DNA of 64,000 nucleotides from Streptomyces sp. NRRL F-5122 (GTDB lineage: Bacteria > Actinomycetota > Actinomycetes > Streptomycetales > Streptomycetaceae): positions 89,061-153,060 of the forward strand of contig NZ_LMWH01000093.1 of NCBI RefSeq assembly GCF_001507435.1, written 5' to 3'. The position numbers and the translations under genes were made by a program. This document shows positions 1-9,129 of this stretch, in pieces (positions within the stretch are counted from its first letter, which is position 1; each line of letters starts with the position of its first letter). The notes under the pieces are model-generated. The model worked only from the letters and a program-made list of their open reading frames with translations. It had not been told where the DNA came from and did not search any database.

Positions 1-1524
1 CGCGGCCGCCAGGCACGGCTGCGCTGTACGCGCCGGCTCAAACATCCCGACGGCCACTCGCTCTGGGTCCAGGTGACCGTCACCCCGCTGCCCGAGACGG
101 AGAAGGCGGTACTGCTCTCGGTCGCCGACATCGGCGCCCGCCGCGAACTCCAGGCGCAGCTACGGCACTTGCAGATGCACGATCCGGTGACACGGCTGCC
201 CAACCGCACGTTGTTCTTCGAACGTCTGTCGGCCGCACTGGAGGTCGAATCGTACGAGGAGAGCGGCACCGGCCGGGTCGGGCTGTGCTATCTGGACCTC
301 GACGGCTTCAAGGCCATCAACGACACCCTCGGGCATCGCGTCGGGGACCGGCTGCTCGCGGCCGTCGCGGAGCGCCTGACGGCGTGCGCGGACGAGGCGG
401 GCTACGCGCGGGCAGCCACTCCCCTGGTGGCGCGGCTGGGGGGCGACGAGTTCGCCCTTCTCGTCGAGGACTCGACGGGCACCGACCAACTCGCCGAGCT
501 GGCGGAGTCGGTGCTCAAGGCGCTTCAGGCGCCGTTCGACCTGGCCGGGCAGCGCCTGTCCGTCTCGGCGTCCATCGGTGTGGTGGAGCGGCACGCGGCC
601 GGGACGACGGCGACCGGTCTGATGCAGGCCGCCGACACGACGCTGTACTGGGCGAAGGCCGACGGCAAGGGCCGCTGGACCCTCTTCGACCCCGAGCGCA
701 ACGCACACCGTATGACCCGGCAGGCCCTGTCCTCCGGTCTGCGCCCGGCCATCGAGCGGGGTGAGTTCGCCCTGGAGTACCAGCCGCTCGTCGGGATGGA
801 GGACGGACGGGTGCGCGGGGTGGAGGCACTGGTGCGCTGGCATCACCCGCAGTTCGGCACGCTCACGCCGAACCGGTTCATCGGATTGGCCGAGGAGGAC
901 GGCTCGATCGTGCAGCTCGGACGCTGGGCGCTCAAGTCCGCCTGCCGTCAGGCGCGCCGATGGCAGTTGGAGCGCCCGGACGAGCCACCGATCTTCGTCA
1001 GTGTGAACGTGGCGGTACGTCAGGTATGGGACTCCGACCTGGTGGCCGATGTGGCGGGAACCCTCGCGGAGACGGGACTCGCCCCCCATCTGCTGCAGTT
1101 GGAGCTCACGGAGTCCGCGGTCATGGGTTCGGCCGGCCGCCCGCTCCAGGCGCTCCAGGCGCTCAGCGACATGGGGGTGCGGATCGCCATCGACGACTTC
1201 GGGACGGGGTACTCCAACCTCGCCTACCTCAGCCGGCTGCCGGTGTCGGTGCTGAAGCTGGACGGGTCGTTCGTCCGCGGTTTCCAGTACGAGGGCACGG
1301 GCGTGCACCCCAACCCCGCGGACGAGGTGATCGTCGAGGCCATGATCCAGCTCGCGCACCGGCTGGGCCTGACCGTCACCGCCGAGTGCGTGGAGACCTC
1401 CGCGCAGGCCAGCCGACTGCGACGGATCGGCTGCGACACCGGCCAGGGCTGGCTGTACTCCCGGCCGGTGCCACCGGACCGCATCTCCGAGCTGGTGGAT
1501 CCGGAGGCCTGCCACCCTTCATGA
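1..1524 (+). CDS. cdgA: PAS-GGDEF-EAL cyclic-di-GMP signalling protein (5' truncated by window edge)
   Basis: Bifunctional c-di-GMP turnover protein; the coding frame is open from base 1, so the start lies outside the window. The first ~24 codons plus the stretch to about nt 160 read as the end of a PAS/PAC sensor domain. A GGDEF diguanylate cyclase domain follows, with an intact GGDEF motif at about nt 439-453; no RxxD inhibitory site is visible upstream of it. An EAL phosphodiesterase domain begins with EAL at nt 823-831 and keeps ELTE, DDFGTGYS, LKLD, AECVE and GQGW, so the metal-binding and catalytic residues are present. The PAS-GGDEF-EAL layout and the neighbourhood match CdgA of S. coelicolor, which affects development; that name is from family and synteny memory. 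Whether synthesis or hydrolysis dominates cannot be read from sequence. Confidence 0.9.
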   Translation, partial: RGRQARLRCTRRLKHPDGHSLWVQVTVTPLPETEKAVLLSVADIGARRELQAQLRHLQMHDPVTRLPNRTLFFERLSAALEVESYEESGTGRVGLCYLDLDGFKAINDTLGHRVGDRLLAAVAERLTACADEAGYARAATPLVARLGGDEFALLVEDSTGTDQLAELAESVLKALQAPFDLAGQRLSVSASIGVVERHAAGTTATGLMQAADTTLYWAKADGKGRWTLFDPERNAHRMTRQALSSGLRPAIERGEFALEYQPLVGMEDGRVRGVEALVRWHHPQFGTLTPNRFIGLAEEDGSIVQLGRWALKSACRQARRWQLERPDEPPIFVSVNVAVRQVWDSDLVADVAGTLAETGLAPHLLQLELTESAVMGSAGRPLQALQALSDMGVRIAIDDFGTGYSNLAYLSRLPVSVLKLDGSFVRGFQYEGTGVHPNPADEVIVEAMIQLAHRLGLTVTAECVETSAQASRLRRIGCDTGQGWLYSRPVPPDRISELVDPEACHPS

Positions 1525-1564
1525 CCGCGCCGGCGCCGGGCGGTCCTCCCGGGTGAGGGCGGCC

Positions 1565-2647
<1,083 letters not shown>

Positions 2648-2737
2648 CGAACTGCCTCCTGCGTGTGTGTCGCGACTCCCACGCACAACAGGAGGCAGTC
2701 CCCGGTTATTCCCGGCCCGTCGGCCCGGACCGGGCGA

Positions 2738-3469
2738 TCACACCTGGACGATCGGCTCCCTGGTGAACAGGGTCCCGAGGCCGGGGGCGTTCACACGGCG
2801 GTCCACCAGGCGCAGGGCCTCCCACACCGTGACCTGGTTCGCCGTGAGGACCGGCTTCGCCAGCTCCTTCTCCAGAGCCGCCAGGTGCGCGACGGTGTGC
2901 AGTGCCGTGTCGGGCAGCAGGATCGCCTCGGCGTCGGGGTGGTCCGCCTCGTGCGCGAGCGCGCTCACCTCCTTCGCGCTCCAGAGCGCCACCTCCCCCG
3001 CGGTGGCCGCCCCGGCGGAGTGGACGGACACCACCTCCACCTCCGCGGCCCGCAGGAACGCGGCGAACAGGTCCGTCACGTCGGCGGGATACGGCGCCGC
3101 GACGGCCACCCGCCGCGCCTTGATCTCCCGGGCCGCGTGCACGAAGGCGAACGAGGTGGCGGAGGCCGGCATGCCGGCCGTGCGCGCGAGGGTGCGCACC
3201 TGCTCGTGGGCGCCCTCCCAGCCGAGCACAAAACTCCCGCTGGTGGACGCCCACACCACCGCCTCGGCGCCGGAGAGCCGCAGCTCCTCGACGCCCGCCG
3301 CGAGCAGCTGCGGCGAGCCGATCCGGCGGAGCGTGTCCACGCGGTGAGCGCCCTCCCCCGCGTCGGTGTGCACGAGGTCGACACGGATGTCGCTGGCCAG
3401 AAGCTGCTCGATCCGGGGGTAGTCGTCCTCGGCGTAATGGCCCGGGTAGAGGAATCCGAGTGCGGTCAT
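2738..3469 (-). CDS. Maleate isomerase / Asp-Glu racemase superfamily protein, EutA-like, cysteine-free
   Basis: A 243-residue protein of the maleate cis-trans isomerase/arylmalonate decarboxylase family. In active family members two cysteines do the proton or bond chemistry, one in a CTSG motif and one in a later SCT-type motif. Here the first reads WASTSGS and the second LLPDTALHT, so both are replaced (Ser and Asp), and I find no cysteine anywhere in the protein. The ATG at 3469 follows a GGAAGG ribosome site. EutA, found in ectoine-utilisation clusters next to the EhuABCD importer, belongs to this family, and an Ehu-type importer lies ~1.4 kb away on the other strand, so a link to ectoine or a related solute is plausible. 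Activity without cysteines is uncertain. Confidence 0.75.
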   Translation of the reverse strand: MTALGFLYPGHYAEDDYPRIEQLLASDIRVDLVHTDAGEGAHRVDTLRRIGSPQLLAAGVEELRLSGAEAVVWASTSGSFVLGWEGAHEQVRTLARTAGMPASATSFAFVHAAREIKARRVAVAAPYPADVTDLFAAFLRAAEVEVVSVHSAGAATAGEVALWSAKEVSALAHEADHPDAEAILLPDTALHTVAHLAALEKELAKPVLTANQVTVWEALRLVDRRVNAPGLGTLFTREPIVQV

Positions 3470-3828
3470 GCCCAACCTTCCTGTTCTTCCGGCAGTGCGG
3501 GACCCTGGTGTGCTGCCTGTCCCTCCCACCGCCTCCGGGGCGTGGGAGGCGTCCCCCCAGCAGAGCCTGATGGGGACGCGCCGCCCGGGTACCCAGGTGA
3601 CGCTGAGCCGCCCGCCCCCGTCACCTGCTTGGCGGAGACGACGTCCGTCCCGGCGTGCTGGGACGCCTTCCCGAACCACGCGCCGAGTAACGCCCGCACG
3701 GCGGTTGCCGGGGCGTCCCGAGCGATTGACGGCCGTCGCTCCGGGTGCGACCGTGTTCCATCCGCGCATGTCGGACGCCCGCCCGGCCGCCCCCGGCCGT
3801 CTCCGCCGAACGGAGGCACGGTTCCCGA
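3470..3828. other. Divergent intergenic region with consecutive inverted repeats
   Basis: This 359-bp gap separates two divergent genes and holds no convincing ORF. It contains a run of hairpin-forming inverted repeats: GGCAG/CTGCC at 3491-3517, CCTCCCAC/GTGGGAGG at 3522-3549, GCGTCCCC/GGGGACGC at 3549-3579, AGGTGACG/CGTCACCT at 3595-3626 and CGTCCC/GGGACG at 3646-3665. They would lie in the 5' leader of the leftward EutA-like gene if transcription starts near 3670. I could not match the layout to a riboswitch class I know. In such GC-rich DNA some hairpins arise by chance. Confidence 0.45.
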
Positions 3829-4791
3829 ATGACCGCCCGCCCGCCCGGCCGTCCCACGTTGCTCGTCCTGGACGCCGAGCCGTTGCCCCGGCTCGGTCGG
3901 CTGACCGGACGGGTGCGGATCGAGCACGTGGACGACTCGGCCCTCGCCCGGCGGCTGCCGTACGCCGATGTGCTGCTGGTCTGGGACTTCACCTCGCGTG
4001 CCGTGCGCGACGCCTGGCCCGGTGAGGGCCCGCGGCCGCGCTGGGTGCACGCCGCGAGTGCGGGCGTGGACCATCTGCTGTGCCCCGAACTCGCCGCGTC
4101 CGACGCGGTGGTGACGAACGCGCGCGGCGTCTTCGAGCGGCCCGTCGCCGAGTACGTGGCCGCGCTCGTCCTCGCGATGGCCAAGGACCTGCCCCGGACG
4201 TGGGACCTGCAACGGGAACGCCGGTGGCGGCACCGTGAGACGACACGGGTCGCGGGCACGCGCGCCTGTGTGGTCGGCTCCGGACCGATCGGGCGGACGA
4301 TCGCCCGCACGCTCAAGGCCCTCGAGGTCACGACGTCGATCGTGGGCCGCGTCCCGCGTACCGGGATCCACGGCCCGGCCGACCTCGACCGCCTGATGGC
4401 CCGTGCCGACTGGGTCGTCGCGGCGGCGCCGCTCACCGAGCAGACGCAGGGCATGTTCGACGCACGCCGCTTCGGCGTCATGCAGCCTTCGGCCCGCTTC
4501 GTCAACGTGGGACGCGGGGGCCTCGTGGTCGAGGGGGCGCTCACCGAGGCACTGACCAAACGATGGATCGCGGGCGCGGCACTGGATGTCTTCCAGAACG
4601 AGCCGCTGGCCCCCGACAGTCCGCTGTGGCACGTGCCGGGGCTGCTCGTCTCCCCGCACATGAGCGGCGACACGGTCGGCTGGCGCGACGAACTGGGCGC
4701 ACAGTTCGTCGGGCTGTACGAGCGCTGGGAGGCGGGGAAACCGCTTGTGAACGTGGTCGACAAGAAACGTGGATACGTGCCCGGTCACTGA
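3829..4791 (+). CDS. D-isomer specific 2-hydroxyacid dehydrogenase
   Basis: NAD(P)-dependent 2-hydroxyacid dehydrogenase/phosphoglycerate dehydrogenase family, 320 residues, close to the usual length. The Rossmann nucleotide loop is GSGPIGR near residue 150. The catalytic triad is visible in the usual order: Arg in NVGRGG, Glu in QNEPL and His in SPHMSG. The ATG at 3829 is preceded by GGAGG at a rather long distance (12 bases). It is divergent from the EutA-like gene and co-directional with the ehu importer that starts ~135 bp later, so it may act on a 2-oxo or 2-hydroxy acid from the imported solute; that link is inference. Confidence 0.88.
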   Translation: MTARPPGRPTLLVLDAEPLPRLGRLTGRVRIEHVDDSALARRLPYADVLLVWDFTSRAVRDAWPGEGPRPRWVHAASAGVDHLLCPELAASDAVVTNARGVFERPVAEYVAALVLAMAKDLPRTWDLQRERRWRHRETTRVAGTRACVVGSGPIGRTIARTLKALEVTTSIVGRVPRTGIHGPADLDRLMARADWVVAAAPLTEQTQGMFDARRFGVMQPSARFVNVGRGGLVVEGALTEALTKRWIAGAALDVFQNEPLAPDSPLWHVPGLLVSPHMSGDTVGWRDELGAQFVGLYERWEAGKPLVNVVDKKRGYVPGH

Positions 4792-4875
4792 GTGCACACC
4801 GAGTGCAGTCGTGGCCGGTCAGCGCCGCGGCGGAGCGGGGACACGGCCCTCGTGCACACCACCGCTCGGGCGCGG

Positions 4876-4890
4876 GGCCGAAAATCGGCC
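4876..4890. promoter_or_regulatory. 15-bp palindrome upstream of ehuB
   Basis: GGCCGA-AAA-TCGGCC is a perfect 6-bp inverted repeat with a 3-base centre, 36 bp before the chosen ehuB start and 12 bp before the alternative start. It is well placed for an operator of the importer operon. The downstream IclR protein is the obvious candidate binder, but I saw no second copy in front of the IclR gene. Confidence 0.45.
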
Positions 4891-4926
4891 TGAATACATC
4901 GCATGGTCCCGGGTAGCCGCGCGCCC

Positions 4927-5832
4927 ATGGCTCCACCACGGACGAATGACGCAGAAAAACCCGGAACCACCAGACGGTCACTGCTCGCCGGCCTCGCCGC
5001 AGTCGGCGCGCTGGGCGCCGCCGGCTGCAGCCGTGTGGCAACGGCGTCGACGACGCGCGGCGGAGATCTGCTCAGCCGGCTCAAGGCCCAGGGCGTCGTT
5101 CGCCTCGGCATCGCCGGCGAGATCCCCTTCGGTTACATCGACAAGAACGGAAACCTCACCGGCGAGGCCCCGGAGCTGGCGAAGGTCATCTTCAAACGCC
5201 TCGGCGTCGACCGCGTACAGCCCGTGCCGACCGAGTTCGGCTCCCTCATCCCCGGGCTGAACTCACAGCAGTTCGACGTCGTCTCCGCCGGGATGTACAT
5301 CAATCCCGAGCGCTGCCAGCAGGTCATCTTCGCCGATCCGGACTACCAGATGCTCGACTCCTTCATCGTGCGCAAGGGAAACCCCAAGGGCCTGCACTCG
5401 TACAAGGACGTCGTCGCGAAGAAGGCGAAATTCGCCACCGGGACCGGATACGCGGAGATCCAGTACGCCGTCGAGGCCGGCTACAAGGAGAGCGAGATAC
5501 TGATCGTCCCCGATCAGGTCGCCGGGCTGAACGCCGTCGAGGCCGGCCGGGTCGACGTGTTCGCGGGCACCGCGCTCACCGTCCGTGAGGTCGTCAAGAA
5601 CTCCCCCAAGACCGAGGCCACCAGGCCCTTCGCGCCGCTGGTGAAGGGCAAACCGCACGTCGACGGCGGCGGCTTCGCGTTCCGGCCCACCGAGACGGGG
5701 CTGCGGGACGCCTTCAACGCCGAGCTGAAGAAGATGAAGGCGAGCGGCGAGCTCTTCCGCGTCCTGCGTCCGTTCGGCTTCAGCAAGGCCGAGATGACGG
5801 ACATGACCGCGAAGGAGCTGTGCGGCGGATGA
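4927..5832 (+). CDS. ehuB: Amino-acid/ectoine ABC transporter substrate-binding lipoprotein (EhuB-like)
   Basis: Extracellular solute-binding protein (family 3, polar amino acids and compatible solutes), about 301 residues. It has a twin-arginine-like TRRSLLAG signal followed by a lipobox ending AAGC, so it should be exported and lipid-anchored. The mature part carries the family 3 binding segments (LGIAGEIPFGY early, GEAPELAK, FDVVSAGMYI). Order and similarity fit the ectoine/hydroxyectoine importer EhuB. Starts at 4903 and 4927 are both possible and neither has a clear ribosome site; I prefer 4927 for a normal signal-peptide n-region. Its stop overlaps the next start (ATGA). No ectoine-degrading eut/doe genes other than the EutA-like gene are in view, so the exact solute is unproven. 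Confidence 0.82.
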   Translation: MAPPRTNDAEKPGTTRRSLLAGLAAVGALGAAGCSRVATASTTRGGDLLSRLKAQGVVRLGIAGEIPFGYIDKNGNLTGEAPELAKVIFKRLGVDRVQPVPTEFGSLIPGLNSQQFDVVSAGMYINPERCQQVIFADPDYQMLDSFIVRKGNPKGLHSYKDVVAKKAKFATGTGYAEIQYAVEAGYKESEILIVPDQVAGLNAVEAGRVDVFAGTALTVREVVKNSPKTEATRPFAPLVKGKPHVDGGGFAFRPTETGLRDAFNAELKKMKASGELFRVLRPFGFSKAEMTDMTAKELCGG

Positions 5833-6539
5833 CCTCGGGACTCTGGGAGCTCGTACTGAAGGGCATATGGACCACGGTCCAGCTGCTCGTGCTCAGCGCG
5901 GCGCTCGCGACGGCCGTGTCCTTCACGGTGGGCATCGCACGCACCCACCGGCTCTGGATCGTCCGATTCCTCGCCGGCTTCTACACCGAGGTGTTCCGCG
6001 GGACCTCGGCCCTGATCATGATCTTCTGGGTGTTCTTCGTACTGCCGCTCGCCTTCGGCTGGCAGCTGGTGCCCCTGTGGGCGGGCACACTCGCCCTGGG
6101 CCTGACGTACGGGGCCTACGGTGCCGAGATCGTGCGCGGCGCCCTCAACTCCGTCGACCCCGCACAACGCGAGGGCGGGATAGCACTGAGCTTCACGCCG
6201 TGGCAGCGGATGCGGAAGATCCTGCTGCCGCAGGCCGTGCCCGAGATGATCCCGCCGTTCTCCAACCTTCTGGTCGAACTGCTCAAGGGCACCGCCCTGG
6301 TCTCCGTCATGGGCATGGGCGACCTGGCCTTCAGCGGCAACCTGGTACGACTCGCACTGCAGGAGAGCGCACAGATCTACACGTACATCCTGCTCATCTA
6401 CTTCGTGATCGCCTTCCTTCTCACCCGGCTGATGCGCGGGCTGGAGAACCGGCTCAAGGCCGGGGTCGGCAAGGCGCCTGAGCCTGCCGTCTCCGTACGG
6501 CGGTCCGAGACGACGACGGTCGGAGGTGGTGTCTCGTGA
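5829..6539 (+). CDS. ehuC: ABC transporter permease (EhuC-like)
   Basis: Inner-membrane permease of the polar amino-acid/HisM family, 236 residues with about five membrane segments. The cytoplasmic coupling loop is recognisable as the EAA-type region around GAYGAEIVRGAL...QREGG followed by LLPQAVP, which contacts the ATPase. The ATG at 5829 overlaps the ehuB stop by four bases, indicating translational coupling; an in-frame GTG nine bases earlier is less likely. It would pair with the next gene to form a heterodimeric channel. Confidence 0.87.
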   Translation: MTSGLWELVLKGIWTTVQLLVLSAALATAVSFTVGIARTHRLWIVRFLAGFYTEVFRGTSALIMIFWVFFVLPLAFGWQLVPLWAGTLALGLTYGAYGAEIVRGALNSVDPAQREGGIALSFTPWQRMRKILLPQAVPEMIPPFSNLLVELLKGTALVSVMGMGDLAFSGNLVRLALQESAQIYTYILLIYFVIAFLLTRLMRGLENRLKAGVGKAPEPAVSVRRSETTTVGGGVS

Positions 6540-7186
6540 AGTGGGACTGGGGTGCCGTCCGCGATTTCCTGCCGCACTTCTGGGACGGCTTGCTCGTCAC
6601 CCTCCAGGCGCTGGTCCTCGGTTCGCTGATCGCCTTCGTCCTCGGTCTCGTGTGGGCGCTGCTGATGCGCACGCCGACCCGGTGGGTGCGCTGGCCGGTG
6701 GGGGTCGTGACCGAGTTCATCCGTGACACGCCGCTGCTGGTCCAGCTGTTCTTCCTCTTCTACGTGCTGCCCGAGTGGGGACTCGCCTTCTCCGCGCTGA
6801 CCACCGGCGTGGTCGCGATCGGACTGCACTACTCCACCTACACGATGCAGGTCTACCGCGCCGGCATCGAGGCGGTTCCGGCCGGCCAGTGGGAGGCCGC
6901 CACCGCGCTGAGCCTGCCGATGCGCCGCACCTGGACGGCTGTGATCCTCCCGCAGGCGATCCGCCGGGTCGTGCCCGCCCTCGGCAACTACGTGATCTCG
7001 ATGCTCAAGGACACGCCGATGCTGATGGCGATCACCGTCCTCGACATGCTCGGTGAGGCGCGCCTCTTCTCCCAGCAGCACTTCCAGTTCACCGAGCCGC
7101 TCACGGTCATCGGTGTGGCCTTCGTCCTCATCTCCTATCCCGCCTCCCTCCTCCTGCGAGCCCTGGAGCGACGCCTTGTCCGCTGA
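6536..7186 (+). CDS. ehuD: ABC transporter permease (EhuD-like)
   Basis: Second permease of the importer, 216 residues. It shows the same family layout: hydrophobic segments, an RAGIEAVPAGQWEAA coupling motif and LPQAIRRVVPALGN. The GTG start overlaps the ehuC stop (GTGA). EhuC and EhuD are expected to form the transmembrane pore with EhuA as the shared ATPase. Four tightly packed, overlapping genes form one operon. Confidence 0.87.
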   Translation: MKWDWGAVRDFLPHFWDGLLVTLQALVLGSLIAFVLGLVWALLMRTPTRWVRWPVGVVTEFIRDTPLLVQLFFLFYVLPEWGLAFSALTTGVVAIGLHYSTYTMQVYRAGIEAVPAGQWEAATALSLPMRRTWTAVILPQAIRRVVPALGNYVISMLKDTPMLMAITVLDMLGEARLFSQQHFQFTEPLTVIGVAFVLISYPASLLLRALERRLVR

Positions 7187-7973
7187 CACCCCTCTCATGA
7201 AAGAACCCGACGCCCACGCCAACCCTCAGGCGGCCACCGGCGAGCTGATCCGGCTGGACAAGGTGACCAAGCGCTTCGGCGACCACACGGTGCTCGACCG
7301 GCTCGACTTCACGGTCGACGCGGGCAAGCACGTCACCCTGATCGGCCCCTCGGGCTCGGGCAAGACCACCATCCTGCGGATGCTGATGACCCTGACGAAG
7401 CCCGACGAGGGCACGATCACGGTCGCCGGGCAGAAGCTCTTCCCGGCCGACGGGAAGCAGGTCCGCGAGATCCGCAAGAGCATCGGCATGGTGTTCCAGC
7501 AGTTCAATCTGTTCCCGAACATGAGGGTGCTGCGGAACATCACCGAGGCGCCGGTCACCGTCCTCGGCATGTCGAAGGACGAGGCCGAGCAGCGGGCACG
7601 CGAGTTGCTCGACCTGGTCGGGCTCGGCGACCACCTCGACAAGTACCCGAGCCAGCTCTCGGGCGGGCAGCAGCAGCGGGTGGCGATAGCCCGGGCCCTG
7701 GCGATGCGCCCCCAGGTGCTGCTGCTCGACGAGGTGACGTCCGCGCTCGATCCGGAACTGGTCGCCGGTGTGCTCGACGTCCTCCGTGACATCGCTCACT
7801 CCACGGACATCACCATGCTCTGTGTGACCCACGAGATGAACTTCGCCCGCGACATCTCCGACCGGGTCCTGATGTTTGATTCCGGCCAGGTCATCGAGGC
7901 GGGCGCGCCGGAGAAGATCTTCAGCGAGCCGGAGCAGCCGCGAACCCGGGAATTCCTCAGCGCGGTGCTGTGA
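7176..7973 (+). CDS. ehuA: ABC transporter ATP-binding protein (EhuA-like)
   Basis: ATPase that powers the importer. Walker A GPSGSGKTT, signature LSGGQQQR, Walker B LLLDEVTSALD and the H-loop THEM are all intact, and the family's FQQFNLFP Q-loop is present. I chose TTG at 7176 because GGAG lies about eight bases upstream and the start overlaps the ehuD stop by 11 bases, in keeping with the coupled starts of this operon. The ATG at 7197 is the alternative and has no ribosome site. Confidence 0.88.
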   Translation: MSADTPLMKEPDAHANPQAATGELIRLDKVTKRFGDHTVLDRLDFTVDAGKHVTLIGPSGSGKTTILRMLMTLTKPDEGTITVAGQKLFPADGKQVREIRKSIGMVFQQFNLFPNMRVLRNITEAPVTVLGMSKDEAEQRARELLDLVGLGDHLDKYPSQLSGGQQQRVAIARALAMRPQVLLLDEVTSALDPELVAGVLDVLRDIAHSTDITMLCVTHEMNFARDISDRVLMFDSGQVIEAGAPEKIFSEPEQPRTREFLSAVL

Positions 7974-8045
7974 CGTCGGGAAGCGGATCGCGGCGCCGTC
8001 CGGCACGGGCGGTCGGTTCATGACCATGGCATATGCCAGCGTGAT

Positions 8046-8065
8046 GGGCCCCTGCTGAGGGGGCC
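8046..8065 (+). terminator. Hairpin after the ehu operon
   Basis: GGGCCCCT and AGGGGGCC pair around a GCTG loop (one bulge) about 70 bp after the ehuA stop. No U-tract follows, as is common in Streptomyces. It separates the importer operon from the IclR gene. Confidence 0.5.
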
Positions 8066-8175
8066 GAATCACGCCACGAAGTTCGTCAACTCCCACCCCC
8101 CGGCGAGCTCTTGAGCCTTATCGTGGAGGCAGCCAAGCTGTCCCGAGTACGGCCCAAGAAGCGCAGGGGGAGACC

Positions 8176-8934
8176 GTGGCGCTGACCCATGAGCCGACCG
8201 CTCCGTACCACTCGGCCCAGGACGCACTGCGCGTCCTCGAGACGGTGGCGGGGCGCCCCGCCGGCGTCACCGACACCGAGCTCGCCCGCCGGACCGGTTT
8301 CGGCACCCACCGGCTGACCTCGCTCCTGCGGATGCTGCGCCGGGAGGGGTACGTCGAGCAGACCGCCGACGGCGCATACGTGACCGGCACCGCCCTGAGC
8401 CGTCTCGGCTCCGCCCACGACCGCGAGCAGGCACTGCGCGAGAAACTCCAGCACACGCTCGACGATCTGCGCGAGTCGGTGGGCGCCGCGATCTACATGA
8501 GCCGCTACGTCGACGGCGAGGTGCTCGTCACCCAGTGCGCCGAGAGTCCGGCGACACCGGCGGTGCACGAGTGGGTGGACTTCCGCTCCTCGGCCCACGC
8601 CAGCGCGGTCGGCAAGAGCCTGCTCGGTCAGCTGGACGTCAACGGCCGCCGGGACCACCTCGCCCGGCACAAGATGGCCCGGCTCACCTCGCGGACGATC
8701 ACCAGCGAGAAGCTGCTGCTGTCCCGCCTCGACGCCCATCCACCGACGGTCCCGGTCCTTGATCTGCAGGAGTACGCGGTGGGCACGGTCTGCGCCGCCG
8801 TCCCGATCACCGCGGGCTCCGCGGTCGGCTGTCTGGCCCTGTCCCTGCCGGTGGAGCACGCTCACCGGCTGCGGCAGGCAGCGGACCGACTGAACAAGGG
8901 CGCGGCCCCGGTCCTGCTGTCGCTCGCGATCTGA
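8176..8934 (+). CDS. IclR-family transcriptional regulator
   Basis: Regulator of 252 residues with an N-terminal winged helix-turn-helix (ELARRTGFGTHRLTSLLRML, roughly residues 35-55) and a C-terminal effector-binding domain recognised by the HASAVGKSLLGQL segment of IclR proteins. The GTG start follows a GGGGGAG purine run. Its position just downstream of the ehu importer suggests that it senses the imported compound or a breakdown product and controls the importer, possibly through the palindrome at 4876-4890. IclR proteins can repress or activate; which applies is not visible. Confidence 0.85.
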   Translation: MALTHEPTAPYHSAQDALRVLETVAGRPAGVTDTELARRTGFGTHRLTSLLRMLRREGYVEQTADGAYVTGTALSRLGSAHDREQALREKLQHTLDDLRESVGAAIYMSRYVDGEVLVTQCAESPATPAVHEWVDFRSSAHASAVGKSLLGQLDVNGRRDHLARHKMARLTSRTITSEKLLLSRLDAHPPTVPVLDLQEYAVGTVCAAVPITAGSAVGCLALSLPVEHAHRLRQAADRLNKGAAPVLLSLAI

Positions 8935-9011
8935 GGGTGGTCACAAGCACCCCGGCGGACCAGGTAGTATTTCTTTTGTCGCCGGACGCCGAAGCGAAAC
9001 GCGACAGAGTC

Positions 9012-9085
9012 TGCGCCGCTAGCTCAGTTGGTTAGAGCAGCTGACTCTTAATCAGCGGGTCCGGGGTTCGAGTCCCTGGCGGCGC
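9012..9085 (+). tRNA. tRNA-Lys (anticodon CTT)
   Basis: A full 74-nt cloverleaf: acceptor GCGCCGC/GCGGCGC, D-arm GCTC...GAGC, anticodon stem GCTGA/TCAGC with loop CTCTTAA (anticodon CTT, reading AAG), T-arm with GTTCGA, discriminator A. CCA is not encoded. A TAGTAT -10-like box lies at 8965-8970. An identical copy sits at 14868-14941. Confidence 0.97.
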
Positions 9086-9088
9086 ACG

Positions 9089-9129
9089 GACGAGAGGCTC
9101 CTCGCGAAAGCGGGGGGCCTCTTCTCGTG
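9089..9129 (+). terminator. Terminator of tRNA-Lys copy 1
   Basis: ACGAGAGGC and GCCTCTTCTCGT form a long stem, continued by CTCGC/GCGGGG around a GAAA loop, starting four bases after the tRNA. It reaches the stop of the convergent acyl-CoA ligase gene and may act in both directions. Confidence 0.8.

Noticed and set aside
160..1515. Long minus-strand ORF opposite cdgA
   Set aside because: The sense strand has intact GGDEF and EAL motifs and Streptomyces-type third-position GC; the antisense reading is compositionally biased and shows no domain.
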